Shown: piece after piece, positions 11,585 to 23,777 of the stretch
How positions within the stretch are numbered: the stretch's first letter is position 1
Layout: each line of letters opens with the position of its first letter
Assembly: GCA_024509875.1 (NCBI GenBank)
Contig: JAMPIV010012214.1
Coordinates: 62,001-126,000, forward strand
Direction of reading: 5' to 3'
DNA from: Oreohelix idahoensis
Taxonomy: Eukaryota; Mollusca; Gastropoda; Stylommatophora; Oreohelicidae
Length of the DNA stretch: 64,000 nt
The notes under the pieces: model-generated
The model's database searches: none
Told to the model about the DNA's origin: nothing
Seen by the model: only the letters and a program-made list of their open reading frames with translations
Made by a program: the position numbers and the translations under genes

Positions 11585-12920
11585 TCAAAATAACAGTACC
11601 TCGCGTAGAAGGTCCTTTCTCCCCTCTACAGGTTGGGAATCACTGTCAATAATTCCGCCTTGCGAGAATGTTAGCAAGCATCCTATGCGTTTCGGCTCGG
11701 TGTGCTCGCCCTGATCATTAGTCCCGTGCTCAGGGGTTTTCCCTTTGCCACCTTGTCCTTTCTGGCCGCGCTGCCATGTAGGGCGGTCGGGTTGATCAGA
11801 CTGTTTACTGTGGTTGGGGTACTTGTTTTTGTAGAACTTGGATTTTTCAGGAAGGGGTTTCTGAGGTCCAGTTTCTTTGTGGTTATTCTCATTAGAAGCA
11901 TGAGAAGATTGGTCTAGATTATTCTTTCGAAAATGCTCTTCTGTCGGTTTACGTTTTGTGGCCGGCAGTTCAGCCAGCGCATTGTGATATCGCTCAGACT
12001 TTTCCAAAATGTCTTCAAGCTTTTCTGCACCCTGCTCAGCTAGAAATCTCCGGGTGTCAGCAGACAAAGTGTTCTTTATTTGTTCTGTTATAACAAATTC
12101 CTCAAGACCTTCATAGGTAGAGGGGAGCTGTGAAAGCTCAAGGCACTTTGTCAAGTATCCCTTCAAACGAGACGAGAACTGCTGGAAAGTTTCAGAGCTC
12201 TCCTTCCTGCTGTTGCGAAACAGTTGCAAAAACTTTCGCGCATTCATTTCAAAGAGCTCAAGTAAAGCTTTCTTCAACACGTCGTAATTTTCTTGTTGGC
12301 TGCTTTCCAGTTTGGCGTAAACATCATACGCACTGCTTTTCAAAGCCTGAGAAAGCTTCATATTCCAACGCGACCTCTCTAAACCGTACAGAGTTACAAT
12401 TTTCTCAAATTTTTCTAGATACGTGTCAATCTTCTCATTAGGGCAAGGGAAAGATTCTAGCGCAAAAGACATAGCAGTGAGATGAGTAGATTGAGTGTTA
12501 GAAGGATCAGTTAAGGAAGAATGAGGAGAAGACTCTCCATTGCTGGAGGTAGAGGCAGCCCCACGACTATTGACTTATAGAGCTTTAAGCGCTAACTCGT
12601 GCTGTCTCTCCTACTCTCTTTCCTCTTGTTGTCTCTCCTTCTCTCTTTCCTCATGCTGTCTCTCCTTTTCTCTTTCCTCACGCTGTCTCTCCTTATCTCT
12701 TTCCTCATGTTGTGCCCTGCGAGCTTCCATTTCTGCCTCAATTTTCTTCTGTTCTAAAGCTTCGGCTGCTTCTTCCTTCCTCCTATCTTCCGCTTCTTTC
12801 TTCTCCGCGTCATATCTCTCAAGTTCGTCTCTGACAAAAGCTTTCGCTTCGTCGCCGTCCAGTCCCTCTTCCATTGCTTCCTGTCTGAGCATCTGCCTAA
12901 GCTTTGCCCTCTCTGCCATA
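11585..12920 (-). pseudogene. Family A gag (copy A2)
   Basis: The start at 12920 gives the same N-terminus as copy A1, with the coiled-coil of EREKERQ-type units. A TAG near 12609 and a TAA near 12577 interrupt it. The open frame 12472-11585 then covers the capsid-like region and the basic linker without the 10-base deletion seen in A1. It loses frame at about 11610, before the protease active site. The lesions differ from those of A1, so the two copies decayed separately. Confidence 0.8.
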
Positions 12921-13626
12921 GTAAATAGGTGACTGAGACTTAGACGAGAAAGAATTAAGCAAAAGGATACACTGGTTCCTACCACTTACGAGAAAATACC
13001 AAACAAAAAGATGATATACTTTAACCTGGGATACCTCCTCCAAAAATATAAAGTATCTAACTATCGCTGCTATTAATCGGCAATAAAGCACCTAATGCAG
13101 ACGACTACGCCAAATAAATGGTAGTTAAGATTACTCACTGAAAAATAAGTTGCTATAGTGGAAACAAAATAATTTATTGAAAAATTATTTAAGGAAGGAA
13201 AAAAAAATCCCTTAATTTTTAATCCATTATCAGGTTTACCCCTGAAGACAGTTAGGGTAAGGCAGGCAATTAATCAGGACGTAATTGTCTGAACGCACTC
13301 CTTAGCTTAGCTCAAACACCTACTTCTTCAGACCCTGTGAATGTTATACACTCACAAACTTTACCAGCGTTTAGTATTACAAAATCAGTAATTAACATAT
13401 ATTCCGACAAAATCAACCTGTAAATCAAATGTATATTACTCAAAATGCTGTGGAAAAACACTTATCAGTTTGTGTGGTCAGCACGCCCGTAAACAGATCA
13501 ATAGTCTAGGGGATAGTTATTTTTAAAGGTACAAAAAACTCACAAGACATCACACTCTTACTCTATATCAGAATAAAGAAAGATTCTTCTCCTTAAGTTC
13601 AAAATCCCGATAGACGAGACCCCATT

Positions 13627-13837
13627 TGTCTTAGATTTTTGGTAGGAGAATTAAGACTTGGGTTGGTCCCTTCTGAACAGATTTGAATAAGTGATATTCA
13701 CAGTGAGAGATAGTAATAGCAATAGATTTCCACGAGTGAGATGGTAGACTATGATAGAGGCTGTCTCTGAAATCGAGAAATCTTCTCTCTTTCACCTATC
13801 TTCTACGACAGATTTAGATTGAGTCAGACAGTCTAAA

Positions 13838-13931
<94 letters not shown>

Positions 13932-16274
13932 ATATATATATCCATATAATTCATCCACTCATGTGCACGCACATACAAGACGACAGTTAGACGTATAGAC
14001 GTGGGGAAAACTATAACAAATGATTATATAGATATTCTAGAACGAGCTGACCAACACGCTGATTAAATTTAAGGGCAGTTTAAATATCAATATAAACTTC
14101 CACCACCACAACATCCAAAAATTTACATCAAATATATATACAAATAAGCATCAAGTCAATGAATTGCTACAAAACAATATATAGACCCACTGGTATGATC
14201 TTCCCTCGATGTTTAGCCCACAGTCCCGTTAGGAGAAAGATGATAGCCCCAAAGAGTCACGGATACATATGATTTGGTCTAATATTTCCCCTTTTTAAAG
14301 TATGGACATACTTGATATCTCTGGTCTATTCTAAGGGAAAATATGGTTAGCAATACTTGCATAAAGAAAGTTAAGACAGCAAAATGGGTGCCAAATTACA
14401 ACAATAAAGAAACACTCAGACCTGCATTCACTCTATTTACTCAGCCGTGGCCACGTGCTCTCTTGCATACTTACAGCTTTGTTAACAGCATCTGGAAACA
14501 TAATTTTTAGGACATTCACATACAGAATCGTCAATGGCAATCTTTGACCAAGAAATCCCCAGTTCCAAAAAAGACGGGTTGAATTCTCTGCTTCAGGGAA
14601 CGATTCCTTGGGTGTTATTATTTTCGGATGTCTGTTTAGGTCACATTAAAATTGTCCAGGCACTGACATTAACAACGAGCACTGTGTCAATAGCTTAGGT
14701 TTTTAGAAATGAGGAATGTCAGATCGGTGTCTTCTTTCAGGTTAGGACTTTATTTGGTCACCACACCACTAGTCAACAGGGTCGGAGAGTTACTGGCGTT
14801 AATATGTTACTTGCTGCATGGGCTAAAAGGTACTTGCGGTTTTATTCTCTGGAAGAATCAAATCAGGCTCGATGGGCCAGTTACTTCTTTAAAATCTTTA
14901 AAGTTCCTGTAAAGGTTATAGACCAAGTCTTTAAGGAAAGAATGTTTTTGTTCTTCACAGATATTAACTCTGTACTTAACGCTGGCAAAGTTTGGGTCAC
15001 CCCACTATTCACTGAAAAAAGGAAAAACACATATAAAATAATTATACATACTATGTACTCGTTATAACTTACATTTTAAACTGCAAGCGTACAGCTTGAC
15101 TTATCATTTAAAACTTCCAGTGAAATAAGTTATATTTAAAAAATCAATCATCATGAATTAGGAATACCTACGTATTCCGTCAATACTCAAGATGTAGCAA
15201 TGCAGTTATAAGTTAGTTTTTAAAATATATTCTCGTCTGATTATTTAGCAGTAAAATCAAATTCATTTATAGCTGCATGATTTTAAGCTAGAAATATAAT
15301 TTATTCTGCTTTCCACTGAAACACGTCACTAGAAAATAATACAGATTATATTTTAATTGTCTCTGCACAAAAGAACTAGTTAAAATGAAATAGGCGATAA
15401 ACACTTAATCACTTCACAAAATACTAGATATCTAATATATAATATTTACCTCCGCACAGAACTAAAGATTAATACCACGAACTAGAATCATTCAATATAA
15501 TAGTCTAGAACTCGGCAAAATGTTGCCCAGAAACTAAAGACTTTACAATACACAAGATATTTCTTCTAGCCTGGCGATCTGTCTACTGCCGATTTAGGAG
15601 TACGAATGAAATCTAGTTTCAAACTCTGGTTAATATTTTAAACCAGGCAAAGGATCCCACTATTTCCAAAAACCTGATCTCTCCCCTTCTCATTAACACC
15701 TACGTACCTTAGACGCTGGACATAACATGCCAAACGCGTCTTAGACACCTCACTGCTATTCTCATACCTGAGCAATGCATGAGCGCGCCGTTCACACCTC
15801 AAGAACTCAGCCATAAAAACCGCTATGTCCGGTGAAAATGTAGACGGTAAGTCTCATTAGGTGGCAGTTTCCACACTTCACCGAGCAACTTAGTCGTACA
15901 ACTACTTGTCAGATGGAAATCCCAGACAATATGTCTCCTCATCATGTCTGACAGAGTGAATTCTCACACGTTTATGTCGAGAATCTAGCCCAAGAGCGCT
16001 GTGTCATGAGAGAAGTATAGACACCTGTCTGCTTTCTGTGTCTGACCAGATGAATATTCACAGTTTCTCGTCTGACTGACATCTACGTAATAGAATGCGT
16101 ATCAGTATGAGAAAGAAAAACGGGAAAGTGAGAATGGGAAAGAAAATATTTTTTGCAAACGAACGAATGTGAAAAATACAGGAAAAGGGTAGAGAGTGAT
16201 AATAAAATAGAGGACACGGGTAGAAAACAGAAGAGAATATAGTCAATTTATTGATCATAAAACTCTGTGTGACA
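13627..16274 (-). repeat. Family A long terminal repeat, 5' copy of A2 (2.6 kb)
   Basis: On the minus strand it runs from TGTCACACAG at 16274 to GACA at 13627. It aligns along its whole length with 7083-9706, differing by scattered substitutions, small indels and the length of the (AT)n tract. High similarity to the central LTR suggests the tandem formed recently compared with the solo LTR at 31941. Confidence 0.88.
13840..13941. repeat. (AT)n microsatellite inside LTR
   Basis: About 100 bases of AT repeats with one TT interruption. It is the counterpart of 7299-7373. Confidence 0.95.
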
Positions 16275-16325
16275 TCATGTCAGTCATCGAGTAATGTCAG
16301 AGAATACTCACGCTGTCAATATCAC

Positions 16326-16612
16326 AATGTGAACTACTGGAACGCATTCAAAATAAAGGGATGCGTTTAGTCTTGGGCTGTATGCGAGATGACACCCCCA
16401 TCGTGACGATGCGACAGATGCTTGGATTGCTGTCAGTTAGATCCAGATATGCAATGTCCCATGTAAAATCTTATATGCTTTGGCAGACAGTGAAGAACTT
16501 GGGCCATTGAGAGGGCACAGCTGGAAATTGATCGGCTAATAAATAATCATACCATGCTGGGAATAATGAAGCCATTGTTTATACTAATGGGTCTGAACAT
16601 CCGTGGTGACAA
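16326..16612 (+). pseudogene. Non-LTR retrotransposon fragment, end of RT and start of RNase H
   Basis: One frame reads LLERIQNKGMRLVLGCMRDD, the thumb region typical of I/jockey-type reverse transcriptases, through HVKSY. After stops, IVYTNGSE resembles the first RNase H motif (Y-T-D-G-S). It lies just outside the family A 5' LTR border. Stops and a break at about 16612 show it is dead. Confidence 0.65.
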
Positions 16613-16649
16613 ATTAAGGATATATATATATATTGGCTGGCCTGATACT

Positions 16650-17820
16650 ATAGCTTGAAAAGAGTGTAATAAATTCAAGAAAATAAAATCAGATTTCCGA
16701 TATCCAAATATAGTAACTTCTTCTGCCTTCCACTCAGTCCAAATATAGACCTAGTAAATCAAAACCAATATTGTGTGATTCAATTTGTGTGTGACATCCC
16801 CTTTTCATGAGTCAAAAAAAACAAGAAAAATAAACTAATGCAAACAAGAAAAAACAAACAAACAAACATAAACAAAATAAAGTCTCTCACATCTGCCCTG
16901 CTGTTAACAAGGTGGAAGGGGGTGAGAAAGCCTGGAGGTGTCCGATATTACATCAAATCCACGAACGGGACCCAAAGATGCATCAATAGAGAATGCAGTC
17001 AGCGACCCATAACTTGACTGCTTGCGTCAGGGTCAGCGAACCAGAGCTGACCAAGACCCTACTCCACCTCCACGTGGTGGTCCTGGAAACATGCTGCATC
17101 ACTGCAGTCTGGCTGAGAGAGTAGGGATCGAAGAGGGAAGGCAAACCCGGTCCCAAAAAATGCCGTGCAGAAGTCGGATGTGTCGGCCGACTGGCGCAGA
17201 TATCGCAGCTCCGGTGTAAACAGACACAACGCAACCAACGTCTTTTTCAGGACGAACGAGGAAGAAGAAGAAGAAGAAAATCCACAAACTATCTGCCATC
17301 ATCCAAACAAGTACTCCATCAGACTAACCCTTTTCCTCACACCATAACTGATCCTTATATATTAATTTTAGTTCTTGTTATATACTGTTTTACTATATTG
17401 TGCAATTCTCTAGGTCTATCCATTCTCAACACCAGTTCTACATTTATGGTTGAATTGCATGCCTGTAAATAATCTAATATTGGTTTTCTCTGTTGTTCAT
17501 ACTTCCTACATTTTAGTAGGAAATGATATATATTATTTTATTTTTCTAGATACTCTGCACAGAAAAGTTTTTCTATTCTAAAATATCCCATTCCTAGTTG
17601 CAGTCTAAGAAGTTTCTTATTGCTAGGGATGTTTAGGTCTCTAGATACCTGACACGTTCTCGTTGGAGTCTTGAACAATTTAAATGCATGCCTGCCCTTC
17701 AGACTTCCATCCCACTCTATTGTCCATTCGTCAGTTATTATTCTTTTAATTAAGCTTTTGGCCTCTTTTGTCAACGACATGACCCATTTCATTTCGTTTA
17801 TCTATTTTGCATAATACAGT
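16650..17820 (-). mobile_element. 5'-truncated non-LTR element, C-terminus and 3' UTR, split by a (GAA)n repeat
   Basis: The minus strand at 17792-17538 encodes DEWTIEWDGSLKGRHAFKLF, the segment after RNase H in I/jockey-like elements. 17535-17345 continues in another frame as HFLLKCRKYEQQRKP to a stop, the H-x4-C zinc-like terminus. 16650-16960 matches 31685-31935 and is probably 3' UTR. The repeat at 16967-17276 is inserted in it. A second copy, split by a solo LTR, lies at 31685-31940 plus 34749-34995. Confidence 0.6.
16967..17276 (+). repeat. (GAA)n-tailed retroposed repeat
   Basis: It ends in GAAGAAGAAGAAGAAGAA and is flanked by AAATCCACGAAC (left) and AAATCCACAAAC (right), a 12-bp target duplication with one mismatch. 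The same unit is found in reverse at 29988-30305. No protein is encoded. It may be a SINE or the 3' UTR of an RTE element, since RTE copies nearby carry the same kind of tail. Confidence 0.7.
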
Positions 17821-18390
17821 ACAGAATCACGTATATGAATTGTTACAAAAAACGACTTGCCAGTCACTTCTCAATGTCCTGACAGTATTGTTAAGTCTTG
17901 CTCCCCCCTCTTTTTTTTTTTTTGGGCAAGACGCAGTTTTTTTAACACGCGAACGAAGTGTCACGGTTGTATAAGGACGTTGTTGCTTATCTTCTTGGAT
18001 TAATCCGGCCCTGCCTGTACCCCATCCTAATGAATAGAATTGGGCCTTGAGGCGCGGCACTTTATTTGACTTGATATTCAAAACACTTGACGCACTGCAT
18101 TAAAATTGGCCCTCCTATCCCTATGTTTAAAGGTCATAACCACAGCTTATGAATTGTTACACCTAGTGAACTTCCTCTTTGTCAACGACAGGACCCATTT
18201 CATTTCGTTTATCTACTTTGCATATACAGTACAGTATCACAAGTATGAATTGTTACAGAAAACGACCTGCCAGTCACTTCTCAAGGTGCTGACTGTGTTG
18301 ACTGGTCCCTTTTTGTGTGTAGACAAGACGCAGTTTTTTAACACGTGAACGAAGTGTCACGGTTATATAAGGACGTTGTTCCTCATTAGA
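17766..18390 (+). repeat. Diverged direct repeat of about 210 bases
   Basis: Positions 17766-17985 and 18175-18385 match with scattered differences, including the CGAAGTGTCACGGTT block and the CATTTCATTTCGTTTATCTA block. About 190 unrelated bases lie between. It may be a tandem duplication or two copies of a repeat. I see no coding potential. Confidence 0.65.
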
Positions 18391-18784
18391 TCAACATACT
18401 GGCGTATGGACTGTTTTGACGATGACGTCATTTTAATATTGAGGGAAGAAATACAGTTTGCGACTGAATTGCCTCAAGGTTAAGTGCGCGTAATTTGGAA
18501 CGGGTAAGTTGTGCTAATAATATTGTTCTTTTCGTTCGACGTAGACATACGAGCTCTGCACACCAACAAGCTCGCATTATCGCTGGCATTAAAACATTGG
18601 TTTTTTTTTTTTCATTGAGACACAAATTCTTTGTTAGTCAACGTTATTTTATTTATTTATTTATTAACTTTCGTTTTGTTGACGGGTATTTTTTGTAGAC
18701 AGACATGGAGATAACAATTAACTGCAGTAATGTCAACAACAAATTGCAGAATGAGAGGAACTGTATCTTACTTGTTATAGGCCT
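18391..18784. other. Unassigned intergenic sequence
   Basis: AT-rich sequence with a short TTTA run near 18650. I see no gene or known repeat. Confidence 0.4.
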
Positions 18785-18985
18785 ACTTATTCGTTCCACT
18801 CATGCTGCGAAGCGTCTGTGATGTTATCTATGCATCTGCCTCTTGATCTTCTTCGTGCTCTGAAACCTGATCTTCTAGTGTTGTAGGCGCATACTGGTAA
18901 CTTAGCGGGCGCCATTCTCATGAAATGGCTAGCCCACTTAAATAATCTGTTTATCTTTATACTTAACGCAGGATGTAGTAGGCCT
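18785..18985 (-). pseudogene. RTE-type non-LTR C-terminal fragment
   Basis: The minus strand reads LFKWASHFMRMAPAKLPVCA and then an arginine-rich stretch, matching the 'W-x-G-H-x-x-R-M ... L-P' and 'R-x-R-G-R' pattern of the C-terminus of RTE proteins. The family B 3' LTR starts right beside it at 18988, so the fragment was probably split by that insertion. Confidence 0.5.
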
Positions 18986-18987
18986 AC

Positions 18988-19590
18988 TGTTGCGGGGCTT
19001 TATACGATTCACTTCTTTTATTGTTGTTGCGGCCCCGTCTTCTATTTCAGTGGTCGTTGTGGAAAGCCACCGTTCTCATTGATTCAATAAGCTTCTTAGT
19101 TCTGGTCATTTGATTCATTAATTCTTGATCGTGCTATTGTTGGAATAGTTACGCGAATGTGAGTTAATACTTTCTGTCTGTCACAAGGTTTGAACTCAGT
19201 ATCATAATTGTTGAATTTGTAACTTCAATGAACGTGATAAGTCTCTTCTCGAGTCCACACAATTTTTAATATACATTTCAAACAGTAGACAGTCCATGGA
19301 GGTTGATTATGAAAACATTATATATTAGAATTGAATCATACATCATAAATGCTATCCATGCATTATAGTCCTGGTCCAATAATATGCAACACTATAGTCA
19401 GAACGTCGTAACTATATGTACGCGCGGTTGGGACATCCAACGGCCGACAATGAGATTAGACGTCTGGCGATATAAAACGAATGTGGACCATAATTTCATC
19501 CTTCCTTGACTTTAGTTAAAATTACTAACCTCGATACATTCCTCTCTTCATAAGAATATCGGACTGACCCATGTCCGTACTGCAATAACA
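18988..19590 (-). repeat. Family B 3' LTR
   Basis: On the + strand it begins TGTTGCGGGG and ends GCAATAACA, giving a TGTT...AACA border. It aligns with 27316-27923 from ATTCACTTCTTTTATTG to CCATGTCCGTACTGCAAT. Borders are inferred from where the two copies stop matching. Confidence 0.8.
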
Positions 19591-20886
19591 TATGTGCGGC
19601 AATATCATGCCTACCACTGGAAGGATTATAGGACACGTCTTATCCGTTTGACGGTCATCTAAGAAAAGGGTGTGGTAACCTAGTCACGGTGCGTGACATA
19701 CCAACGCATACACGTCATAATCAATCGTGTGTATCGCGTACACTAACTAACAATTATTTACATTATATTAAACGTAGTCACCTATTAATCTTATGCTGTT
19801 AACCTCTAGCAGACCATGCCAATAAAATACCTTAACAATTCCCTGTCCACTGGGGGAAAAAAAAATCTATTAGATAGATTTTTTTTAACAAAAACCCATC
19901 TGAAAAAATACCAATATGTTAACAATATCAAAAAAAAAAATTTAACGAGATTGCGGCATATGGCCTACGACGTTCTGTCTAGAACCAATGTCGTGGTCAT
20001 GTCGACTAACCAATAGTCATGTAATATATTCATTATTTATATCATAAATAAATATAAATGGTAATAAGAACTAAAAGAGAATGGTAATGTCGATCTCTAA
20101 TTAAATAATTAATTAACTTAAAATATGTCGTGATAAAATGTCATGTCAGACTAATTTAAAGTGTTAAAATTAAACTAAATAACTATACTAGGTATGGAAT
20201 AAGAATAAGTTGTTGAAAATCTAATGTAAGAAAAATGAGAGGATCTGTTAAAGAAAGACATAATAACGAATAAAGAATAAATTAGAGAAAGAAAAAAAAT
20301 GATGTATAAATTTAACTAAGTTATGTGTGTTGAACATCAAGTAAGTGTAGTATTAAGTTATTAATACCTTTCTAACTAATTTAAACAATAGTATGCAATA
20401 TAATCATGTAATTCTAAGAATATAATCAAAGAATTATGTGAGTTTTCTTTTCTTTCTTTCATTTTTTTTAAGTTTCATTCATTTTTTTAAAATTCAACTC
20501 ACTTGTCATTTTAATGTGGATTAGTTTTAAAGAATAAATTAAAGTAATTAACATTGGATATGAAGATCCATTCGTAGTCTTGATCCTTGAATTTCCATTA
20601 GACAAAATGTTCAAGTATTCTGAATCACGTTATATAACGAATTAGTTCGACTGGAATGTCATTTATTTTATCCGAAGTGTTTTGAAACAATGTTGTGACA
20701 AATGTAAACCAGGAAAGTCCCGGTGTAAAGACGAATATAGTGTCAATTGATTGCAGTCACTTTGCGTATAATTTGCCTATAGAAAGCAGCTGAGTAAATG
20801 GTTCATTCATGTGTCAAAAAAGCAACGATGGTGCTATGTTCTTTGATTAAGTTTCTCTGTACATAGTATTGTCTTTGCGACAAACA
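19591..20886 (-). other. Family B 3' untranslated region
   Basis: AT-rich sequence between the end of RNase H and the 3' LTR. I see no open frame of interest and no clear polypurine tract beside the LTR. Confidence 0.55.
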
Positions 20887-21587
20887 ACGTAAATTAGGAA
20901 TCGACATCATTAGGATTTCGAGATAATGTATCTGCCAAGATGTTGTCGGATCCTGTGATGTACTCGATTGAAAACTCGAAGGGTTGGAGGAGTATAGCAA
21001 ATCTGGTCAATTTTGGACTCTTGTGATTTGCTCGTTGTAGTGATGCTACGGCCCTTTGATCGGTTTGTACTACAAAAGGGGCTCCCAGTAGGAATTTTTT
21101 CTAGTTTGGTTATCGCCCACACGACGGCTAAGAGTTCGCGATCAACCGTAGAGTACTTCACTTCTGGTGGTTTCAGTTTTCGTGACACGTACAAGTTTGG
21201 ATGGAGGATGTCGTCATGGTATTGGAGCAAACATGCGCCAATTCCGTAGTTACTCGCATCTGTACGAAGAATGAACTTTTTAGAAGCATCAATTAATCTC
21301 AAAATAGGTGGATTTGAAAATATAGAAATTATTTGCCGAAAAATTCTGTCACATTCGTCAGTCCATGTCACTTTCACTGGCATGTTCTTCTTTAGTAATG
21401 AGGACAATACAGCAGTGATGGATGACAAGTTAGGTACGAATCTACTGTAATATTGGACTAGACCTAACAAGCTTCTCACTTGTTTCTTCGTTTGAGGAAC
21501 GGAAATGTTTAAAATTTTTGAAACTGTACTGGGTAATGTTCGGATATATCCAGCTCCAATAATGTGACCCAAAAAAAGTGATCTCAT
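20887..21587 (-). pseudogene. Family B RNase H and connection domain
   Basis: From 21587 the frame encodes the tether SLLGLVQYYSRFVPN and the RNase H core with FILRTDASNYGIGACLLQ (first aspartate), ELLAVVWAITKL (glutamate region). A frameshift at an A-run near 21108 follows; the next frame continues to YITGSDNILADTLSR, which carries the last catalytic aspartate. RNase H removes the RNA strand during reverse transcription. All expected motifs are present, so only the frameshifts disable it. Confidence 0.85.
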
Positions 21588-23109
21588 GAAATGCTACCTG
21601 TAATTTTGTAGGTTTAGCAGTTAACTTGTACCTTCTCAAGGTATCAAAAACGTATCCAAGACCCAAAAAATGTTCCTCAAAAGATGAACTAAACAAGCAT
21701 ATGTCATCTATATATGTAATAATGTCTGGTCTACCTGAAAAAATGTGTCGCATCATGCGAACAAAGGTAGCTGGAGCGTTAACCAGCCCAAAAGGCATCA
21801 CGTTCCACTGGTATAGACCTAGCGGAGTTGAAAACGCTGTGTAGTATTTTGCTTTTTCGGTTAGTGGTATCTGCCAATAACCTTTAGTTAAGTCTATCTT
21901 AGTAAATATAGTTGCTGTCGATAGACGTGGCAGTAAGTCATCGAGAAGTGGATGTGGTTCGCTATCAACTATCGTTTGTGCATTTAATTTTCTATAGTCG
22001 ACGCATAGTCTAATGTTATTGTCCTTCTTTCGGACAATAACTAATGGAGAAGAAAATGGGGAATTACTAGTTTCGATAATTCCTAAAGATAACATCTGTT
22101 CAAGTTCCTTAGTAGTTTTAGTAAGAAAGTGTATAGGAACAGAATAAGGATGTACCCGAATTGGAGTATCCTCGTTAAGAGTGATGTCATGATTAATGAC
22201 TGATGTGCGACCTGGAACATCGGTCAACACATCTGGATAAGATTGTAGCAGATCAGCAATCTTTTGATGCTGTTGCGGTGTAACCGACGAAGAGATGGTT
22301 ACGTCCCGCCAAGATTCGCTAGATTGTACTACAGGTACAGGTAAAGCTAACTGTACCTCAGGAAAAGAAGATTCTTCTTCCTGGATAACGGATAAATTAG
22401 AATAGTGACATGTAGGTCTGAAAGTGTCATCTAATTCATGAAAAATAGCTTGTAGATGTTCAGGTCGAGTATGAAATTGCTTGAGCATATTTATGTGAAA
22501 TATTTTGTGATGTCCCTTAATGTCCAGGACATAATCAACATCAGAAATCTTATTGATAACCTGGTAAGGACCATTCCACGAGATTAGTAGTCTATTATTG
22601 TTATGTGGCAATAACACATAAGCTTGATCTCCTGGAAATAATTGACGTAATCGTCTATTACTGTTTTGGAAAGTTCTAGCTTTCTCTTTCGCAGCCTCAG
22701 ATGAAGCTGTTGCCATTTGACAGGCATCAATAATGTTATTCCAGAGATTAATTACATATTCATAGGATGACTGAGTGTCCTGAGTCATCTCAGAATCGAT
22801 TAATAAATCTTTTATCAGTCCCATAGGACCTCTTGGAGGAGCGCCAAAGACTAAATGAAACGGAGAGAAGCCAGTTTGTTCATTTGGCACCTCTCGATAA
22901 GCGAATAACACCGCTGGTAGCACTCTGTCCCAGTCCTGTGGATGGTTAACTGTAACTTTATGTAGCATTTGTTTGAGTGTACGGTTAAGTCTTTCTACAG
23001 CACCATTACTCATTGGGTGATAAATGCTGCTGAGGTTTCTATCTATTTGCCAAGTCTTCATTACCTCCGTCATAGTCTCAGATATAAATTGAGAACCATG
23101 ATCTGACAA
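21442..23109 (-). pseudogene. Family B integrase core fused to reverse transcriptase
   Basis: One uninterrupted 555-codon frame carries integrase D3 (SDHGSQF), integrase E39 (GAVERLNRTL), the GPY module (SWNGPYQVI, 178-186), a 100-residue linker, and then reverse transcriptase: HDITLNEDTPIRVHPYSVP, LCVDYRKLN, TKIDLTKGYWQIP (D406) and the active site YIDD (466-469). The fused order INT then RT is therefore read directly, not assembled from pieces. The last ~40 residues are out of frame because of an extra base in a T-run near 21575. The integrase start is in the 23070-23639 frame after a shift near 23110. Confidence 0.92.
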
Positions 23110-23639
23110 AAGTTTTTTCTAGGAAAACCTACTCTAGAAAAGATCAAGTGTAGTGCATCAGCTACATCTGTTGTGGTGGTTGTTTTTAATGGGATGGCTT
23201 CTGGCCATCGTGTGCATAAATCGATGCAAGTGAGAATAAACCTATGTCCTCTGGCTGATGGTAAAAGTGGGCCAATGATATCAATGGCCATTTTGTCGAA
23301 AGGTCTCACCGATATATCACAAGCCTGAATAGGCGCCGTGTGAAAGGCTCCCCGTGCTTTCACTTCTTGGCATATCGTACAGGAGCGTACGTACTGTGAA
23401 ATATCTCGTGATACTCCCGGCCAAAAAAAAGAAGATAATACTCGTGAACGTGTACGAGTATAACCCATGTGACCTGCACACTTAGAATCATGTGCATGTT
23501 GAAGTATGTACCGCCTAAAAGCAAAAGGTACCATGACTTGTTGTCTAATCTGAGTTTTATCCATAAAACATCTTAATAAAATGTCATTTTTAATACTAAA
23601 CCACTGACTATAATTTATGTTCCTAGAAAAGATTGTCAT
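23070..23639 (-). pseudogene. Family B integrase, zinc module and first catalytic residue
   Basis: The frame contains the H2C2 module (HAHDSKCAGHMGYTRTRSR, then C-T-I-C), FFWPGVSRDI and the first catalytic aspartate in KMAIDIIGPL. A single-base shift near 23110 separates it from the rest of the core (SDHGSQF). It lies directly downstream of the protease region. Confidence 0.88.
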
Positions 23640-23777
23640 CTTTGTTGACCAGCGTAAAAAATTTTGTTAGTGACCTGTCTTCCCTCTGTTTTGCAGCAAA
23701 TGATACTCGGTCAATAGCAGAATGAATCTCGATATTTCATGATCATTTTGTTTCCTTGTTTTCCGTGTCTATAGTCT

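Larger units (their letters stand above)
9707..13626 (-). mobile_element. Family A LTR element, copy A2 internal region, lacking RT and RNase H
   Basis: Between two full LTRs the minus strand holds leader, gag, protease, integrase and a polypurine tract. Integrase is followed by only about 80 further codons and then the tract and LTR, so no reverse transcriptase or RNase H is present anywhere. Together with 7083-9706 and 13627-16274 it forms a complete LTR-internal-LTR unit of 9.2 kb. A candidate primer-binding site starting TGGGGTCTCGTC lies two bases inside the 5' LTR. Confidence 0.85.

Noticed and set aside
9707..13626. Family A as a canonical Ty3/gypsy element that lost RT between protease and integrase
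   Set aside because: Not excluded. I favour the Gmr1-like origin because protease leads through a linker typical of those elements straight into integrase in both copies, with no RT debris; a genome search would decide.
8141..15067. Short open frames inside the family A LTRs (for example 8141-8344, 9490-9741, 14709-14912)
   Set aside because: Both LTR copies share them only because the LTRs are duplicates; no domain, and the solo LTR does not keep them open.
16326..17820. The plus- and minus-strand non-LTR fragments as one twin-primed insertion
   Set aside because: The order is wrong: the inverted 5' part should lie on the 5' side of the sense 3' part, and here it lies beyond the 3' end.
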